Source of the DNA: Aerophototrophica crusticola
GTDB lineage: Bacteria; Pseudomonadota; Alphaproteobacteria; Azospirillales; Azospirillaceae
Assembly: GCA_001939945.1 (NCBI GenBank)
Contig: MOEB01000029.1
Coordinates: 1-54,638 of the forward strand
Reading direction: 5' to 3'
Length of the DNA stretch: 54,638 bases
Below are positions 1 to 9,200 of this stretch, piece after piece; position 1 is the stretch's first letter; each line of letters opens with the position of its first letter. The position numbers were made by a program, and so were the translations under genes. The notes beneath the pieces were generated by a model. It saw only the letters and a list, made by a program, of their open reading frames with translations, had not been told where the DNA came from and searched no databases.

Positions 1-465
1 AGGGTCCGCGACCTGTTGCACAAGCCCTTGTACAACGACAGCGCCGACCGGGTGGTGGTGGAGCAGGTGCGCCATGCGCTGGGGCGCGTGAACCTGACCG
101 ACGCGACCCTGGGGACGTCAATCTCGTCGCCGGCGGTCGTCGCCGACCATGGCGGCAAGGCGGCCCTGGATGCCCTGTTGGCGCTGCCCGTCATGCGGGA
201 GAACTGGGTCCGGAGCGTCGAGGAGTGTTCCTGGCGGGCACCCCTGTTCGGCGGGGAGGTGGTGAGCGTCACGGGTGTCCATGCCCGACTGCGGCTGGGG
301 GACGCCGGGCCGGAGGTCGCCGCCTATGTCCGGTACCAGATTGTTCCGGTCCGCCTGTCCACGGGCTGCCTCGTGGTCCGGGCGGAGCGGGTGGACATTC
401 CCTGGGAGGAGGGGCGGGCGCTGTCCGGCGCGCGGCCCACGGTGGTCACCCTGGACGACCTCTGA
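1..465 (+). CDS. 3' end of an unrecognised gene (partial)
   Basis: The frame is open from the first base of the window to a TGA at 463-465, so the gene starts upstream of the left edge. The 154 visible residues read as a soluble protein without obvious membrane segments. A TTG at position 16 could act as a start, but the open frame runs straight through it. The segment has alternating hydrophobic residues (for example AAYVRYQIVPVRLSTG near residues 105-120) that suggest a beta-rich fold. I do not recognise the family. It converges on the metallophosphoesterase gene, with a strong hairpin between the two stop codons. Codon use looks like that of its neighbours. Confidence 0.55.
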   Translation, partial: RVRDLLHKPLYNDSADRVVVEQVRHALGRVNLTDATLGTSISSPAVVADHGGKAALDALLALPVMRENWVRSVEECSWRAPLFGGEVVSVTGVHARLRLGDAGPEVAAYVRYQIVPVRLSTGCLVVRAERVDIPWEEGRALSGARPTVVTLDDL

Positions 466-526
466 CCCCGTCTCATACCAGCCGCCGTTGATCGTGACCG
501 ATCAGCGGCCCCTCGGGCGCCGGCCT

Positions 527-559
527 CCAAGCGCATGAGTTGGGAACTCATGTGCTTGG
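527..559. terminator. Hairpin between convergent genes
   Basis: Bases 527-541 and 545-559 form 15-base arms, with one G/T wobble position, around a GGG loop. The hairpin sits between the stop codons of two convergent genes (465 and 562). A second imperfect stem lies at about 481-509. There is no long T tract, so a bidirectional terminator role is inferred from position and stem strength. Confidence 0.55.
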
Positions 560-561
560 TA

Positions 562-1377
562 TCAGAGCACCCGCCGCAGATAGTCCGCCGGGGGCCGGCC
601 GCGGGCGGTCCATTGCTTGGCGTACCCCAGGGAAACTTCATGGAACGGCACGCCGTCCCGCACCAGGGTGCGGGGGATGTGCAGGTGGCCGTGGACGCAG
701 GCGGCGGCCCGGAAGCGGATGTGCCAGTCCTCCGTCGCGGTGGTGCCGCACCAGGGGCTGAAGCGGGGGATGCGGGGCAGGTGGACCAGGTCCCGCCGCA
801 GGGGGAAATGGTTGACCAGGATCGTGGGCAGGCCCGGCGGCAGCTCCGCCTCCAGCCGCGCCCGGGTATGGGCCACCCGCGCGGCGCACCAGGCCTGGCG
901 GCTGGGCCAGGGATCGGGGGACAGCAACAGCTCGTCCGCGCTGCGCACCCGGTGCTCCGCCGCCCAGTCCAGCACCTGCCCGAAGGCCACCTCGGGCGGG
1001 CGGAAGCTGTAGTCGTACAGCAGGAACAGGGGCACCACCACCACGGGGCCCCGCTCCCCCTCGAAGACGGGATACGGGTCCTCCGGCGTCAGCACGCCGT
1101 AGCGGCGGCAGGCCGCCAGCATGGCCGCGTACTTGGCTTCCCCGCGCAGGGGGCCGTCCGGGCCGGGGCGGGTCCACAGCTCATGGTTCCCGGGCACCCA
1201 GACCAGCCTGGCGTAGCGGGGCGACAACCAAGCGAAGGCCTCCTCCAACTGCTCCGGCCGCTCGCCCAGGTCACCGGCCAGGACGAGCCAGTCGCCGGGG
1301 TAGGCGGGCAGGGTGCGGAGGGCATCCCGGTTCTCGGCGGAGCCCAGGTGCAGGTCCGAGATCGCCCAGAGTTTCAT
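562..1377 (-). CDS. Metallophosphoesterase (calcineurin-like)
   Basis: A 271-residue predicted metal-dependent phosphoesterase. The classic motifs occur in order: SDLHLG near residue 7, LAGDLGE near 33, VPGNHELW near 61, LVNHFPLR in the C-terminal half, and CVHGHLH close to the end. Together these supply the Asp, His and Asn ligands of a dinuclear metal site. No signal peptide is visible, so it is probably cytosolic. The frame stays open further upstream, but that extension is low-complexity Pro/Arg sequence; the ATG at 1377 starts directly with MKLWAISDLH, as usual in the family. Substrate unknown: family members act on nucleotides, phosphoproteins or nucleic acids. It lies downstream of the glucoamylase on the same strand, separated by about 160 bp containing a strong hairpin. 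Confidence 0.85.
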   Translation of the reverse strand: MKLWAISDLHLGSAENRDALRTLPAYPGDWLVLAGDLGERPEQLEEAFAWLSPRYARLVWVPGNHELWTRPGPDGPLRGEAKYAAMLAACRRYGVLTPEDPYPVFEGERGPVVVVPLFLLYDYSFRPPEVAFGQVLDWAAEHRVRSADELLLSPDPWPSRQAWCAARVAHTRARLEAELPPGLPTILVNHFPLRRDLVHLPRIPRFSPWCGTTATEDWHIRFRAAACVHGHLHIPRTLVRDGVPFHEVSLGYAKQWTARGRPPADYLRRVL

Positions 1378-1383
1378 TCGCGC

Positions 1384-1420
1384 GACACCCGTGCCGTCCC
1401 TCCGGTCCGGCACGGGTGTC
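1384..1420. terminator. 13-bp-arm hairpin between glucoamylase and phosphoesterase genes
   Basis: Bases 1384-1396 and 1408-1420 are perfect 13-base inverted repeats around an 11-base loop. The stem lies downstream of the glucoamylase stop and 6 bp upstream of the phosphoesterase start on the same minus strand. No T run follows it. It could be a terminator, a processing or stability stem, or a structure that hides the phosphoesterase ribosome-binding site. Confidence 0.5.
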
Positions 1421-1540
1421 CCCTCAAGCGCCCCCGGCTCGGGGGCCGGGGCAGGCTCGCGCCCGCTCCGCGGGCTTGGCTCACGCGGCCACGGGCCGGC
1501 GGTCGCCGGCCAGCGGGGGCAGTGTACCACCGCTTCCGCC

Positions 1541-3697
1541 TCAGCGCTTCCTGCCGTAGCGGTCGGCCACGATGGAGGGCAGGTCCACCGGGGCGCCCTT
1601 GTCGATGGACAGGGCCAGCCGGACGAACTGGGCCATGCTCCAGGCCAGCGGCGTGGCGGAGCCGGTGCCCTGGCCGTAGCGGTAGGGGCCGTCGTCCCGG
1701 TCCCAGACCTGTTCCGGCAGCATCAGCCCGTCATTGGCCGTGGCGGCCATGGCCAGCAGGTAGGGCATGGCGTCCCGGCCGCGTTGCAACTCGTACTGCC
1801 CGCGCTCCCCGCTCAGCAGCGGCCAGAGGCGCCCCACCCCCTGGCCGGTATAGGGCTCCCCGTCCGCCGTCTCCCCATAGCCGTCATGGTTGTAGCGGTA
1901 GAACAGCCGCGGCGGGCCGCCCTTGTCGCCGGGGGCCGGGCGGCCGATGACCTTGTCGGTGACGGCCAGGGACTTCTCCACCATGGGATGGTCCGGGGCC
2001 AGCACGCCCAGCCGGGTCAGCTCCAGGAAGCTCTGGTCCACGATGGCGCGCTGGTCGTGGCTGCCGCCGCCGTTGGTGATGGTGATCCGCTCCGCCTTGT
2101 CCGGGTTGCCGGTCCTGGCGATGCGCAGGAAATAGCTGCCATCCGTGCCGGGGATGGTACCCGTCCTGGTCGCCGTCCATTCCACCACCTTGGACTGCCA
2201 GAGGTCGGCGGTCTCCAGATAGCGCGCGGCGCTGCCATTGTCGCCGTTGGCCCGGGCGATCTCCGCCGCCGCGACCAGGCCCGCGACCTGTGCCGCGATG
2301 GTGGAAGGGGAAGCGCCGCTGTTCTCCTCCCACCGCTCCTGCGGGGTGTCGGGGCCGTTGTCCAGGATGAAGTCGGCGGACTTCTTGACCTTGGCCCAGG
2401 TGGCCGCGTCGGTGCGGCCGAGCTGCCAGGCCATCAGCAGGGGGAATGCCACCTCATCCATCTGCAGGCTGCCCCAGATGGGGGTGCCGTCCAGGCGGGT
2501 GTTCTGGGGGAAGCTCCCGTCCGGCTTCTGCTGGACGGTGAACAGGTAGTCCAGCGACCGTTCCGCCGCCGCCCTGTCGCCCAGGGCGAGCTGGGCCGTG
2601 GAGACGTGGTAGAGGTCGCGGGCCCAGACGGCGTGGTAGCCATGCTTGCAGCACTGGTCGGCGTCCATCGCCTCCCCCCAGGGATGGCTGAGGGAGGCCA
2701 CGTTGGCGCCGGGGAAGGTCTTGTCCTCATGCGCCTTCAGGCCCATGACGGAGACGTTGTAGAGGGCGGCCAGCCCCTTGTCGGCCAGGAACCGGGGCGG
2801 CTTCGCCAGCCCGTCCAGGTAGGCGCGCCAGCCCCGCTGGTAGTCGGCCAGCACGGCGTCGAAGGGGCGGGACAGGCTGGCGCGAGCCGCTTCGGCCGCG
2901 GTCCCGGTGTCGGGGCCGAAGGACAGGGCGAGGGTGGCCTGCCCGTCGGGGCCGAGGGGGACCTCGGCCAGCTGCACCAGGTTGCCGCCGCCCGCCGTGG
3001 CGGCCTGGGGCCTGTCCAGCCTGCCGTCGGCCAGCAGGTCGGCGACGCCGTCGGCGGCGCTGCCCGCGTGGAAGCTGGCCGGGTCCCGGAGCCCGGCGGA
3101 AGCGGCGAGGGCGGAGGCGACGGTGGTGCCCTTCAGGATGTTCGTGGCGTCGCACTGGCCGTCGTCCCGGGCCAGCAGCATCGCGTCGGCGGCGCTGCCC
3201 GTGTCGCACTGGCCGCTGCCCGCCAGGGAGGGGTCGTAACGTACGAACAGCCGGTAGGGGCCGGGCTTCAGCGCCTCCAGCCTCAGCCCCACCAGCAGGG
3301 TGGCGCGGGCAGGGTCGGCGGCGTAGGTACGGGACAGCCGCCAGGAAGCGACCTTGTCCGTGCTTTCCTGGCGGTAGGTGAGGGACCGTTCATCCGCCAG
3401 GCTGGTCCTGTGCAGGGCCTGGGACGCCGTGACCGGCTTCCCGTCGGGGCCGACGACGATGAACTCCAGCCCTTGGACGTTGGCCACGTCGATGGTGGGG
3501 TAGAATACCTCCTGCACCTGGCCGCGGGCCAGGGTGAACCAGAGCTTGCTGTCAACCGTGGCGCTGGTGCCGATCCCTTCCTTGCCGCCGACGCCCCAGG
3601 CGGCGGGTGCCCCCTGGGCGGAGGCGGCCGGCGCCGACCCCAGGAGAAGGGCGAGGGCCAGGGCCGGGGCGCGGTGGCGGGACGGGAACGGGGGCAT
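1541..3697 (-). CDS. Secreted glucoamylase (glucan 1,4-alpha-glucosidase, GH15)
   Basis: A 718-residue protein expected to release glucose from the non-reducing ends of starch, dextrin or glycogen. The N-terminus is a signal peptide (hydrophobic ALALALLLGS, then ASAQG as a likely cleavage site), so it probably acts in the periplasm or outside the cell. A beta-sandwich N-terminal domain (about 30-290) precedes an (alpha/alpha)6 barrel. GH15 signatures are visible: WARDLYH near 365, WGSLQMDE near 415, the catalytic-acid region ERWEENSGASPST near 455, and GEPYTGQGVGRLWPL near 610 with the second acid. It is divergent from the polysaccharide exporter genes. It may feed maltodextrin-derived glucose into the same metabolism as the trehalose operon at 43.5-52 kb, but that link is inference. 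Confidence 0.92.
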   Translation of the reverse strand: MPPFPSRHRAPALALALLLGSAPAASAQGAPAAWGVGGKEGIGTSATVDSKLWFTLARGQVQEVFYPTIDVANVQGLEFIVVGPDGKPVTASQALHRTSLADERSLTYRQESTDKVASWRLSRTYAADPARATLLVGLRLEALKPGPYRLFVRYDPSLAGSGQCDTGSAADAMLLARDDGQCDATNILKGTTVASALAASAGLRDPASFHAGSAADGVADLLADGRLDRPQAATAGGGNLVQLAEVPLGPDGQATLALSFGPDTGTAAEAARASLSRPFDAVLADYQRGWRAYLDGLAKPPRFLADKGLAALYNVSVMGLKAHEDKTFPGANVASLSHPWGEAMDADQCCKHGYHAVWARDLYHVSTAQLALGDRAAAERSLDYLFTVQQKPDGSFPQNTRLDGTPIWGSLQMDEVAFPLLMAWQLGRTDAATWAKVKKSADFILDNGPDTPQERWEENSGASPSTIAAQVAGLVAAAEIARANGDNGSAARYLETADLWQSKVVEWTATRTGTIPGTDGSYFLRIARTGNPDKAERITITNGGGSHDQRAIVDQSFLELTRLGVLAPDHPMVEKSLAVTDKVIGRPAPGDKGGPPRLFYRYNHDGYGETADGEPYTGQGVGRLWPLLSGERGQYELQRGRDAMPYLLAMAATANDGLMLPEQVWDRDDGPYRYGQGTGSATPLAWSMAQFVRLALSIDKGAPVDLPSIVADRYGRKR

Positions 3698-3996
3698 GGC
3701 TCACCGGTCGGATGGTTCGATCTCCGCACCAATCTAGCCCGTCGGCGCCCCACGGGGGAACCCGGCGCTGCCGGGGCCGGCGAGCCATCAGGCCGTTAGC
3801 CACACCGGGCTAAACCCTCTGCGCACGGTCACGCGCCGGTCGCCCCGGTGTACCACGGAATCGTTCCCCAAGCCCGCCCGCTGGGCGGTCTGGCCGGGTT
3901 GCGGCGCGAGGGTACAGTCAGGTATCACGCCGCGTCCCGCCGGGGTGGCCCCCATTCCCCGGCCGGGCTTGCCGGTCGTTGCCGAAGGTTGTGCGG

Positions 3997-4833
3997 ATGC
4001 CTGTCGCCGGGGCCCTGGCCCGCCCGTCCCCCTCGCCACACGCCATGGTCACCTCTGCCTGGATCCACCGTCGCCTGATCCTGCGGCTGGCCCGGCGGGA
4101 GGTGGCCGGCCGTTATCGTGGTACCGTGGCCGGCGCGCTGTGGAGCGTGCTGACCCCGCTGCTGACCGTGGCGACCTACAGCTTCGTCTTCACCCAGGTG
4201 TTCCAGCCCCGCTGGCAACTGCCAGAGGGCGCCCAGGTCAGCATCCCGCTGCTGCTGTTCTCCGGCGTGCTGCTGTTCGGCCTGTTCGCCGAGGTGGTCA
4301 GCCGCGCGCCGGGCCTGGTGTTGGAGAATGTCAGCTACGTGAAGAAGGTGGTGTTCCCGCTGGAGATCCTGCCCTGGGTCTCGCTGCTGTCCGCCCTGTT
4401 CAATTTGGGCGTGGGACTGTCGCTGATGCTGGCCGTCTATGCCGTCCAGTTCGGCCCACCGCCGGCATCGGTGGTGCTGCTGCCGCTGGTGTTGCTGCCG
4501 CTGGTGCTGCTGTCGCTGGGCCTGGGCTGGCTGCTGGCCGCCCTGGGCGTCTATCTGCGCGACCTGAAGCTGGCGGTGGGCATCCTCACCGGCCTGCTGA
4601 TGTTCCTCAGCCCGATCTTCTACCCGGTGTCCGCCCTGGGCGAGAAGGCGCGACCCTTCATCATGGCCAACCCGCTGACCCCGGTGCTGGAAGCCTCCAA
4701 GGACGTGCTGTTCTGGGGCCGCTTCCCCGATGGCACCCTGCTGGCGGTGGGCCTGGCGGTATCGCTGGCGGTGGCCTGGCTCGGCTGGGCGTGCTTCCAG
4801 AAGCTGCGCGGGGGGTTCGCGGATGTCGTCTGA
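3997..4833 (+). CDS. wzm: ABC-2 polysaccharide export permease (Wzm-like)
   Basis: Inner-membrane permease of an ABC exporter for O-antigen or capsule-type polysaccharide. After a short N-terminus with the family sequence LARREVAGRYRGT, hydrophobic segments give about six transmembrane helices. The region NVSYVKKVVFPLEILP near residue 105 is characteristic of Wzm/TagG-type permeases. The ATG at 3997 has a GAAGG element about 9 bp upstream; an ATG at 4045 (MVTSAWIHRR) is the main alternative and gives a more typical family start. The stop overlaps the start of the ATPase gene, so the two are translationally coupled. The partner ATPase has a C-terminal carbohydrate-binding domain, implying that a completed, end-modified glycan is recognised and exported. 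Confidence 0.88.
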   Translation: MPVAGALARPSPSPHAMVTSAWIHRRLILRLARREVAGRYRGTVAGALWSVLTPLLTVATYSFVFTQVFQPRWQLPEGAQVSIPLLLFSGVLLFGLFAEVVSRAPGLVLENVSYVKKVVFPLEILPWVSLLSALFNLGVGLSLMLAVYAVQFGPPPASVVLLPLVLLPLVLLSLGLGWLLAALGVYLRDLKLAVGILTGLLMFLSPIFYPVSALGEKARPFIMANPLTPVLEASKDVLFWGRFPDGTLLAVGLAVSLAVAWLGWACFQKLRGGFADVV

Positions 4834-6181
4834 GGCAGCGATCGTCGCCCAAGGCGCCAGCAAGTGCTACCGCATCTTCAAGAGGCCGGAGGACCGGCTG
4901 AAGCAGTATCTGAGCTTCGGTCGCCGCCGCTATTATGAGGAATACTGGGCCCTGCGCGACGTCTCCTTCACTGTGCGGCGGGGGGAGGCGGTGGCCATCA
5001 TCGGCCGCAACGGCGCGGGCAAGTCCACCCTGCTGCAGATCCTGTCGGGCACGCTCCAGCCTTCCTCCGGCACCGTCGAGGTGCATGGCCGGGTGGCGGC
5101 GCTGCTGGAGCTGGGTGCCGGCTTCAACCCGGAGTTCACGGGGCGGGAAAACGTCCACCTGGCCGCCACCATCCTGGGGCTGACCCCGGAACAGGTGACC
5201 GAGCGCTACCAGTCCATCGCCGACTTCGCCGGCATCGGCGACTTCATCGACCAGCCCGTGAAGTTCTATTCCAGCGGCATGTACGCCCGCCTGGCCTTCG
5301 CCGTGGCGGCCCATGTGGACGCAGACGTTTTGATCGTGGACGAGATCCTGGCGGTGGGCGACGCGGCCTTCACACAGAAGTGCATGCGATTCATCCACGA
5401 GTTCAGGAAGCGGGGTACTTTGCTGCTGGTGTCGCACGACCCCGGCTCCGTCACCAGCCTGTGCGAGCGCGCCATATGGCTGGACCGGGGCGAGGTACGG
5501 GAGGAGGGGCCGGCACGGGAAGTGTCCCATTCCTACCTGGCCGCCCTCTATGGCGAGCGGGAGGACGCCGGCGCCTTCCACATCGGCGGCTCGCGCCGGG
5601 CCCCGGTGGCGGAGGGCGCGCGGGTGGACGACCCGCGGCGGGAGCTGCTGGCCGCCTCCACCCACCGCAACGACATGGAGATATTCGCCTTCGACCCCGA
5701 CAGCCCCTGGTTCGGCAAGCGGGGCGGCACCATCGAGGCGGTGCGCCTGCTGAGCCCGGACGGGAGGCCGCTGGTCGTCCTGACGGGCGGGGAGGAGGTG
5801 GTGCTGGCCGTCACCGCCACGGCGCACGAGCCGCTGGACCGGCCCATCGTCGGCTTCTACGTGAAGGACCGGCGGGGGCAGACCCTGTTCGGGGACAACA
5901 CCTACCTGGCCTATCGCCAGGCTCCGGCCCCGGTTGCGCCGGGCCGGTCGGTGACCGCCCGCTTCCATTTCCAGATGCCCTTCCTGCCAAGCGGGGACTT
6001 CGCTGTCGTGGTCGCCTTGGCGGAGGGGACGCAGGCCAACCACGTCCAGCACCACTGGATCGACGACGCCCTGTTCTTCCGCGTGCAGTCCTCCCACGTG
6101 GCCAAGGGCCTCGTGGGCATCCCCATGATCGACATCCGGCTGGACGTCGCCGACCGCGACCCGTCCGAGGCCGCAGCCTGA
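4823..6181 (+). CDS. wzt: Polysaccharide ABC exporter ATPase with C-terminal glycan-binding domain (Wzt-like)
   Basis: A 452-residue ATPase that energises the Wzm-like permease. Walker A GRNGAGKST is at about 61-69, the ABC signature region YSSGMYARLAFAVA near 151 and Walker B ADVLIVDEIL near 170. The N-terminal extension ahead of Walker A (RPEDRLKQYLSFGRRRYYEE) is typical of Wzt/TagH proteins. Residues about 290-450 form a separate beta-rich domain (IEAVRLLSPDGRPL, ARFHFQMPFLPSGDFAV) matching Wzt C-terminal domains, which in E. coli O8/O9a bind the modified non-reducing end of the chain. The ATG at 4823 overlaps the permease stop. The next gene encodes a methyltransferase-containing protein that could supply such an end modification. 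Confidence 0.92.
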   Translation: MSSEAAIVAQGASKCYRIFKRPEDRLKQYLSFGRRRYYEEYWALRDVSFTVRRGEAVAIIGRNGAGKSTLLQILSGTLQPSSGTVEVHGRVAALLELGAGFNPEFTGRENVHLAATILGLTPEQVTERYQSIADFAGIGDFIDQPVKFYSSGMYARLAFAVAAHVDADVLIVDEILAVGDAAFTQKCMRFIHEFRKRGTLLLVSHDPGSVTSLCERAIWLDRGEVREEGPAREVSHSYLAALYGEREDAGAFHIGGSRRAPVAEGARVDDPRRELLAASTHRNDMEIFAFDPDSPWFGKRGGTIEAVRLLSPDGRPLVVLTGGEEVVLAVTATAHEPLDRPIVGFYVKDRRGQTLFGDNTYLAYRQAPAPVAPGRSVTARFHFQMPFLPSGDFAVVVALAEGTQANHVQHHWIDDALFFRVQSSHVAKGLVGIPMIDIRLDVADRDPSEAAA

Positions 6182-6231
6182 CCCAATCCTCACCACCGTC
6201 CCACCGACGACCGACCAGGACCGACGCCGCC

Positions 6232-9200
6232 ATGAACGCGATCCAGAGCATCCGGGACTTCCAGGCAGAGCCCGAGGGCATGGGCCTCGGCCTGGCGCTG
6301 TCGATGCTCGCCCAACACCCGGTCATGTTGCGGACCCCTGAGCGGCTGACCGACGTGCCGAGTTGGCACCCCCACATCCCCTTCGCCTTCTGGTGCATCG
6401 ACGCGCTGCGCCCGCGGCTGTTCGTGGAGCTTGGGACCCATAAGGGCGACAGCTATTCCGCCTTCTGCCAGGCCGTCGCCCTGGTGGGGGCGGACACGCT
6501 CTGCTACGCCGTTGACACCTGGCAGGGCGACCCCCAGGCCGGGCTCTATGGCGACGAGGTGTTCAAGGAGCTGGCCGCCTACCATGGCCCCCGCTTCGAC
6601 CGCTTCTCCAACCTGGTCCGCTCCACCTTCGACGACGCGCTGCCCTATTTCGCCGACGGGTCCGTCGACCTGCTGCACATCGACGGGCTCCACACCTACG
6701 AGGCGGTGCGTCACGACTTCGAGACCTGGCTGCCCAAGCTCAGCCCGCGAGGCGTCATCCTGTTCCACGACACCAACGTGCGGGAGCGGGAGTTCGGCGT
6801 GTGGAGGCTGTGGGAGGAGCTGTCGGGGCGGTACCCGTCCTTCCACTTCCCCCACGGCCACGGGCTGGGTGTGCTGGCAGTGGGACCGGAGGCGCCGGCC
6901 GCCATCCGGCGCCTGACCGACGCGCCGGCCGCGGAGCAGGCCGGGGTGGTCAAGCTGTTCCACCGGCTGGGGCGCGGATTGCTGGCGGAGGGGCGATTCG
7001 CCCTGCTGGCGCGCGGAATCGACGAAGCCGAGGCGCGGCGGCTGGCCGAGGTGGGTGCCCGCGACGCCGCCATCGCGCAGCTGCACGGGGAGGCCGCCCA
7101 CCTGCACGGGGAGATCGCCCGGCGCGACGCGGAGCTGGCCGGGCGCGACGACGCACTGGCCCAGTTGCGGGCGGAACGGGATTCAGCCCTGCGGCAGGCC
7201 CAGGCCGAGGCCGACGCCCTGCGGGCCCAGGTGGCCGAGCGGGACGGGGCACTGGCCAAGGCGGCGCTGGAGGTGCAGACCTACCGGGCGGAGGCCGAGG
7301 GCCTGCGCGCCAGCCTGGCCGGCGGCCAGCCGGGGGCGGACTTGGCGCAGGCGGCGGAGGACCTGCGGCGGGAGCTGTCCCAGGCCCAGCGGCGGGCCGA
7401 GGACCTGCAGCGACGGCTGGACCAGTTGACCTCCGTCCATTTCGAGGCGGTGCGCCGGCTGCACGAGATCGAGGGCAGCACCACCTGGCGGGCGACGGGC
7501 GCGCTGCGCGGGGCCCTGTCGCGCCTTCCGCCCTCACTTCGCCAGAATGCCCGGCGGGGGATGAAGGCGGTCTGGTGGGCGGCCACGCCCCATAAGATCC
7601 CCGAGCGCCTGCGCTTCATGCGGGACCGCGCCCGGGCCGCCGGCCCCCAGCCCGCCGCCCCGGGCGTGCCGGCGCCCCAGCCGACCCACCTGTCCTTTAC
7701 CCCGGCCCCGGAAGCCCGGGACGCGGATGGGCGGGCCCTGCCGGCCCACCGGTCGGGCAGCTACGCCCTGGTGCCAGACCCATGCGGCTATGTCTATGTC
7801 CCGCCGCGCCGCCCCGACGACCTGGATGCCCGCCTGGCGGCGCTGCCCGTGCGGCCCCGCTTCTCCATCGTCGTGCCGGTCTACGACACGCCCGCCGACC
7901 TGCTGGGCAAGCTGCTGGCTTCCGTGCAGGCCCAGTGGTACCCGGACTGGGAGCTGATCCTGGTGGACGATTGCAGCCCCCGGGAAGCCACACGCGACGA
8001 GATGCGCGCGATCGGTGACGTTCGCGTGAAATGCCACTTCCTCACGGAGAACAAGGGTATATCCGGCGCCACCAATGAAGCCTTGGCGCGGGCGACGGGG
8101 GACTTCATCGTCTTCCTCGACCATGACGACGAGCTGACGGAGGACTGCCTGTATGAGCTGGCCGTCTGCATCGGGCGGGAAGACCCGGACTTCATCTACA
8201 GCGACGAGGACAAGATTGCCCCGGACGGCCGCTTCACCGAGCCCTTCTTCAAGCCGGACTGGTCGCCCGACACCATGATGAGCACCATGTACACCTGCCA
8301 CGTGTCATGCGTGCGCCGGAGCCTGGCGGAGGAGGTGGGCGGCCTGCGCAGCAAGTTCGACGGGGCGCAGGATTATGATTTCATCCTGCGCGTGGTGGAG
8401 AAGACCGACCGGATCGCCCACGTGCCGAAGGTGCTGTACCACTGGCGCGTGATCCCGGCCTCCGTGGCCGCCGACCTGGCCGCCAAGCCCTATGCCGTCG
8501 AGGCCGCGCGCCTCGCCCGCGTCACGGCGCTGGAGCGGCGCGGGCTTGAGGGCACGCTGGAGCCGGTGCCCCAGATCCCCGGCCATTACAGGGTCAACTA
8601 CAAGCCGCGGGGCAACCCGCTGGTCTCCATCATCATCCCGTCCAAGAACAACGGCAAGGTGCTGCGCCAGTGCGTCGACAGCATCAACGCCAAGTCGAGC
8701 CACGCCAACCGCGAGCTGGTGATCCTGGACAACGGCTCCACCGAGCGTGAGACGGTGGCCTACCTGGAGGGGCTGAAGGGACGGCCCGGGGTCACGGTCA
8801 TCCGGCATGACGCGCCATTCAACTTCTCGGAGATCAACAACATCGGCGCCCGCCATTCGAAGGGCGACATCCTGCTGTTCCTGAACGACGACACCGAAGT
8901 GCTGACGCCCGATTGGCTTGAGCGCATGGCCGGCTATGCCCAGCTCCCCCATGTGGGCGCCGTGGGCGCCAAGCTGGTCTACCCGAACACCCGGTCCATC
9001 CAGCATGCGGGCATCCTGAACCTTGCCGCCGGGCCGGGCCATGCCTTCCTGCAGGGGCACGCGGACGCCCCCGGCTATTTCGCCCGGGCGCTGCTGGAGT
9101 ATGACTGGATCGCCGTCACCGGCGCCTGCCTGATGATGGAACGCGCGAAGTTCGAGGCCGTCGGCGGCTTCGACGAGAGTTTCCCCGTGGCCTACAACGA

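Noticed and set aside
1313-3799. Long plus-strand open frame of 828 codons opposite the glucoamylase gene
   Set aside because: It is the antisense shadow of a clear GH15 gene; the translation is Gly/Ala/Arg/Gln-rich without domains, as expected in very GC-rich DNA.
5380-6231. N-terminal extension of the methyltransferase/GT2 protein within the exporter ATPase gene
   Set aside because: It is an out-of-frame reading of the ATPase gene; real homology begins at the ATG at 6232.
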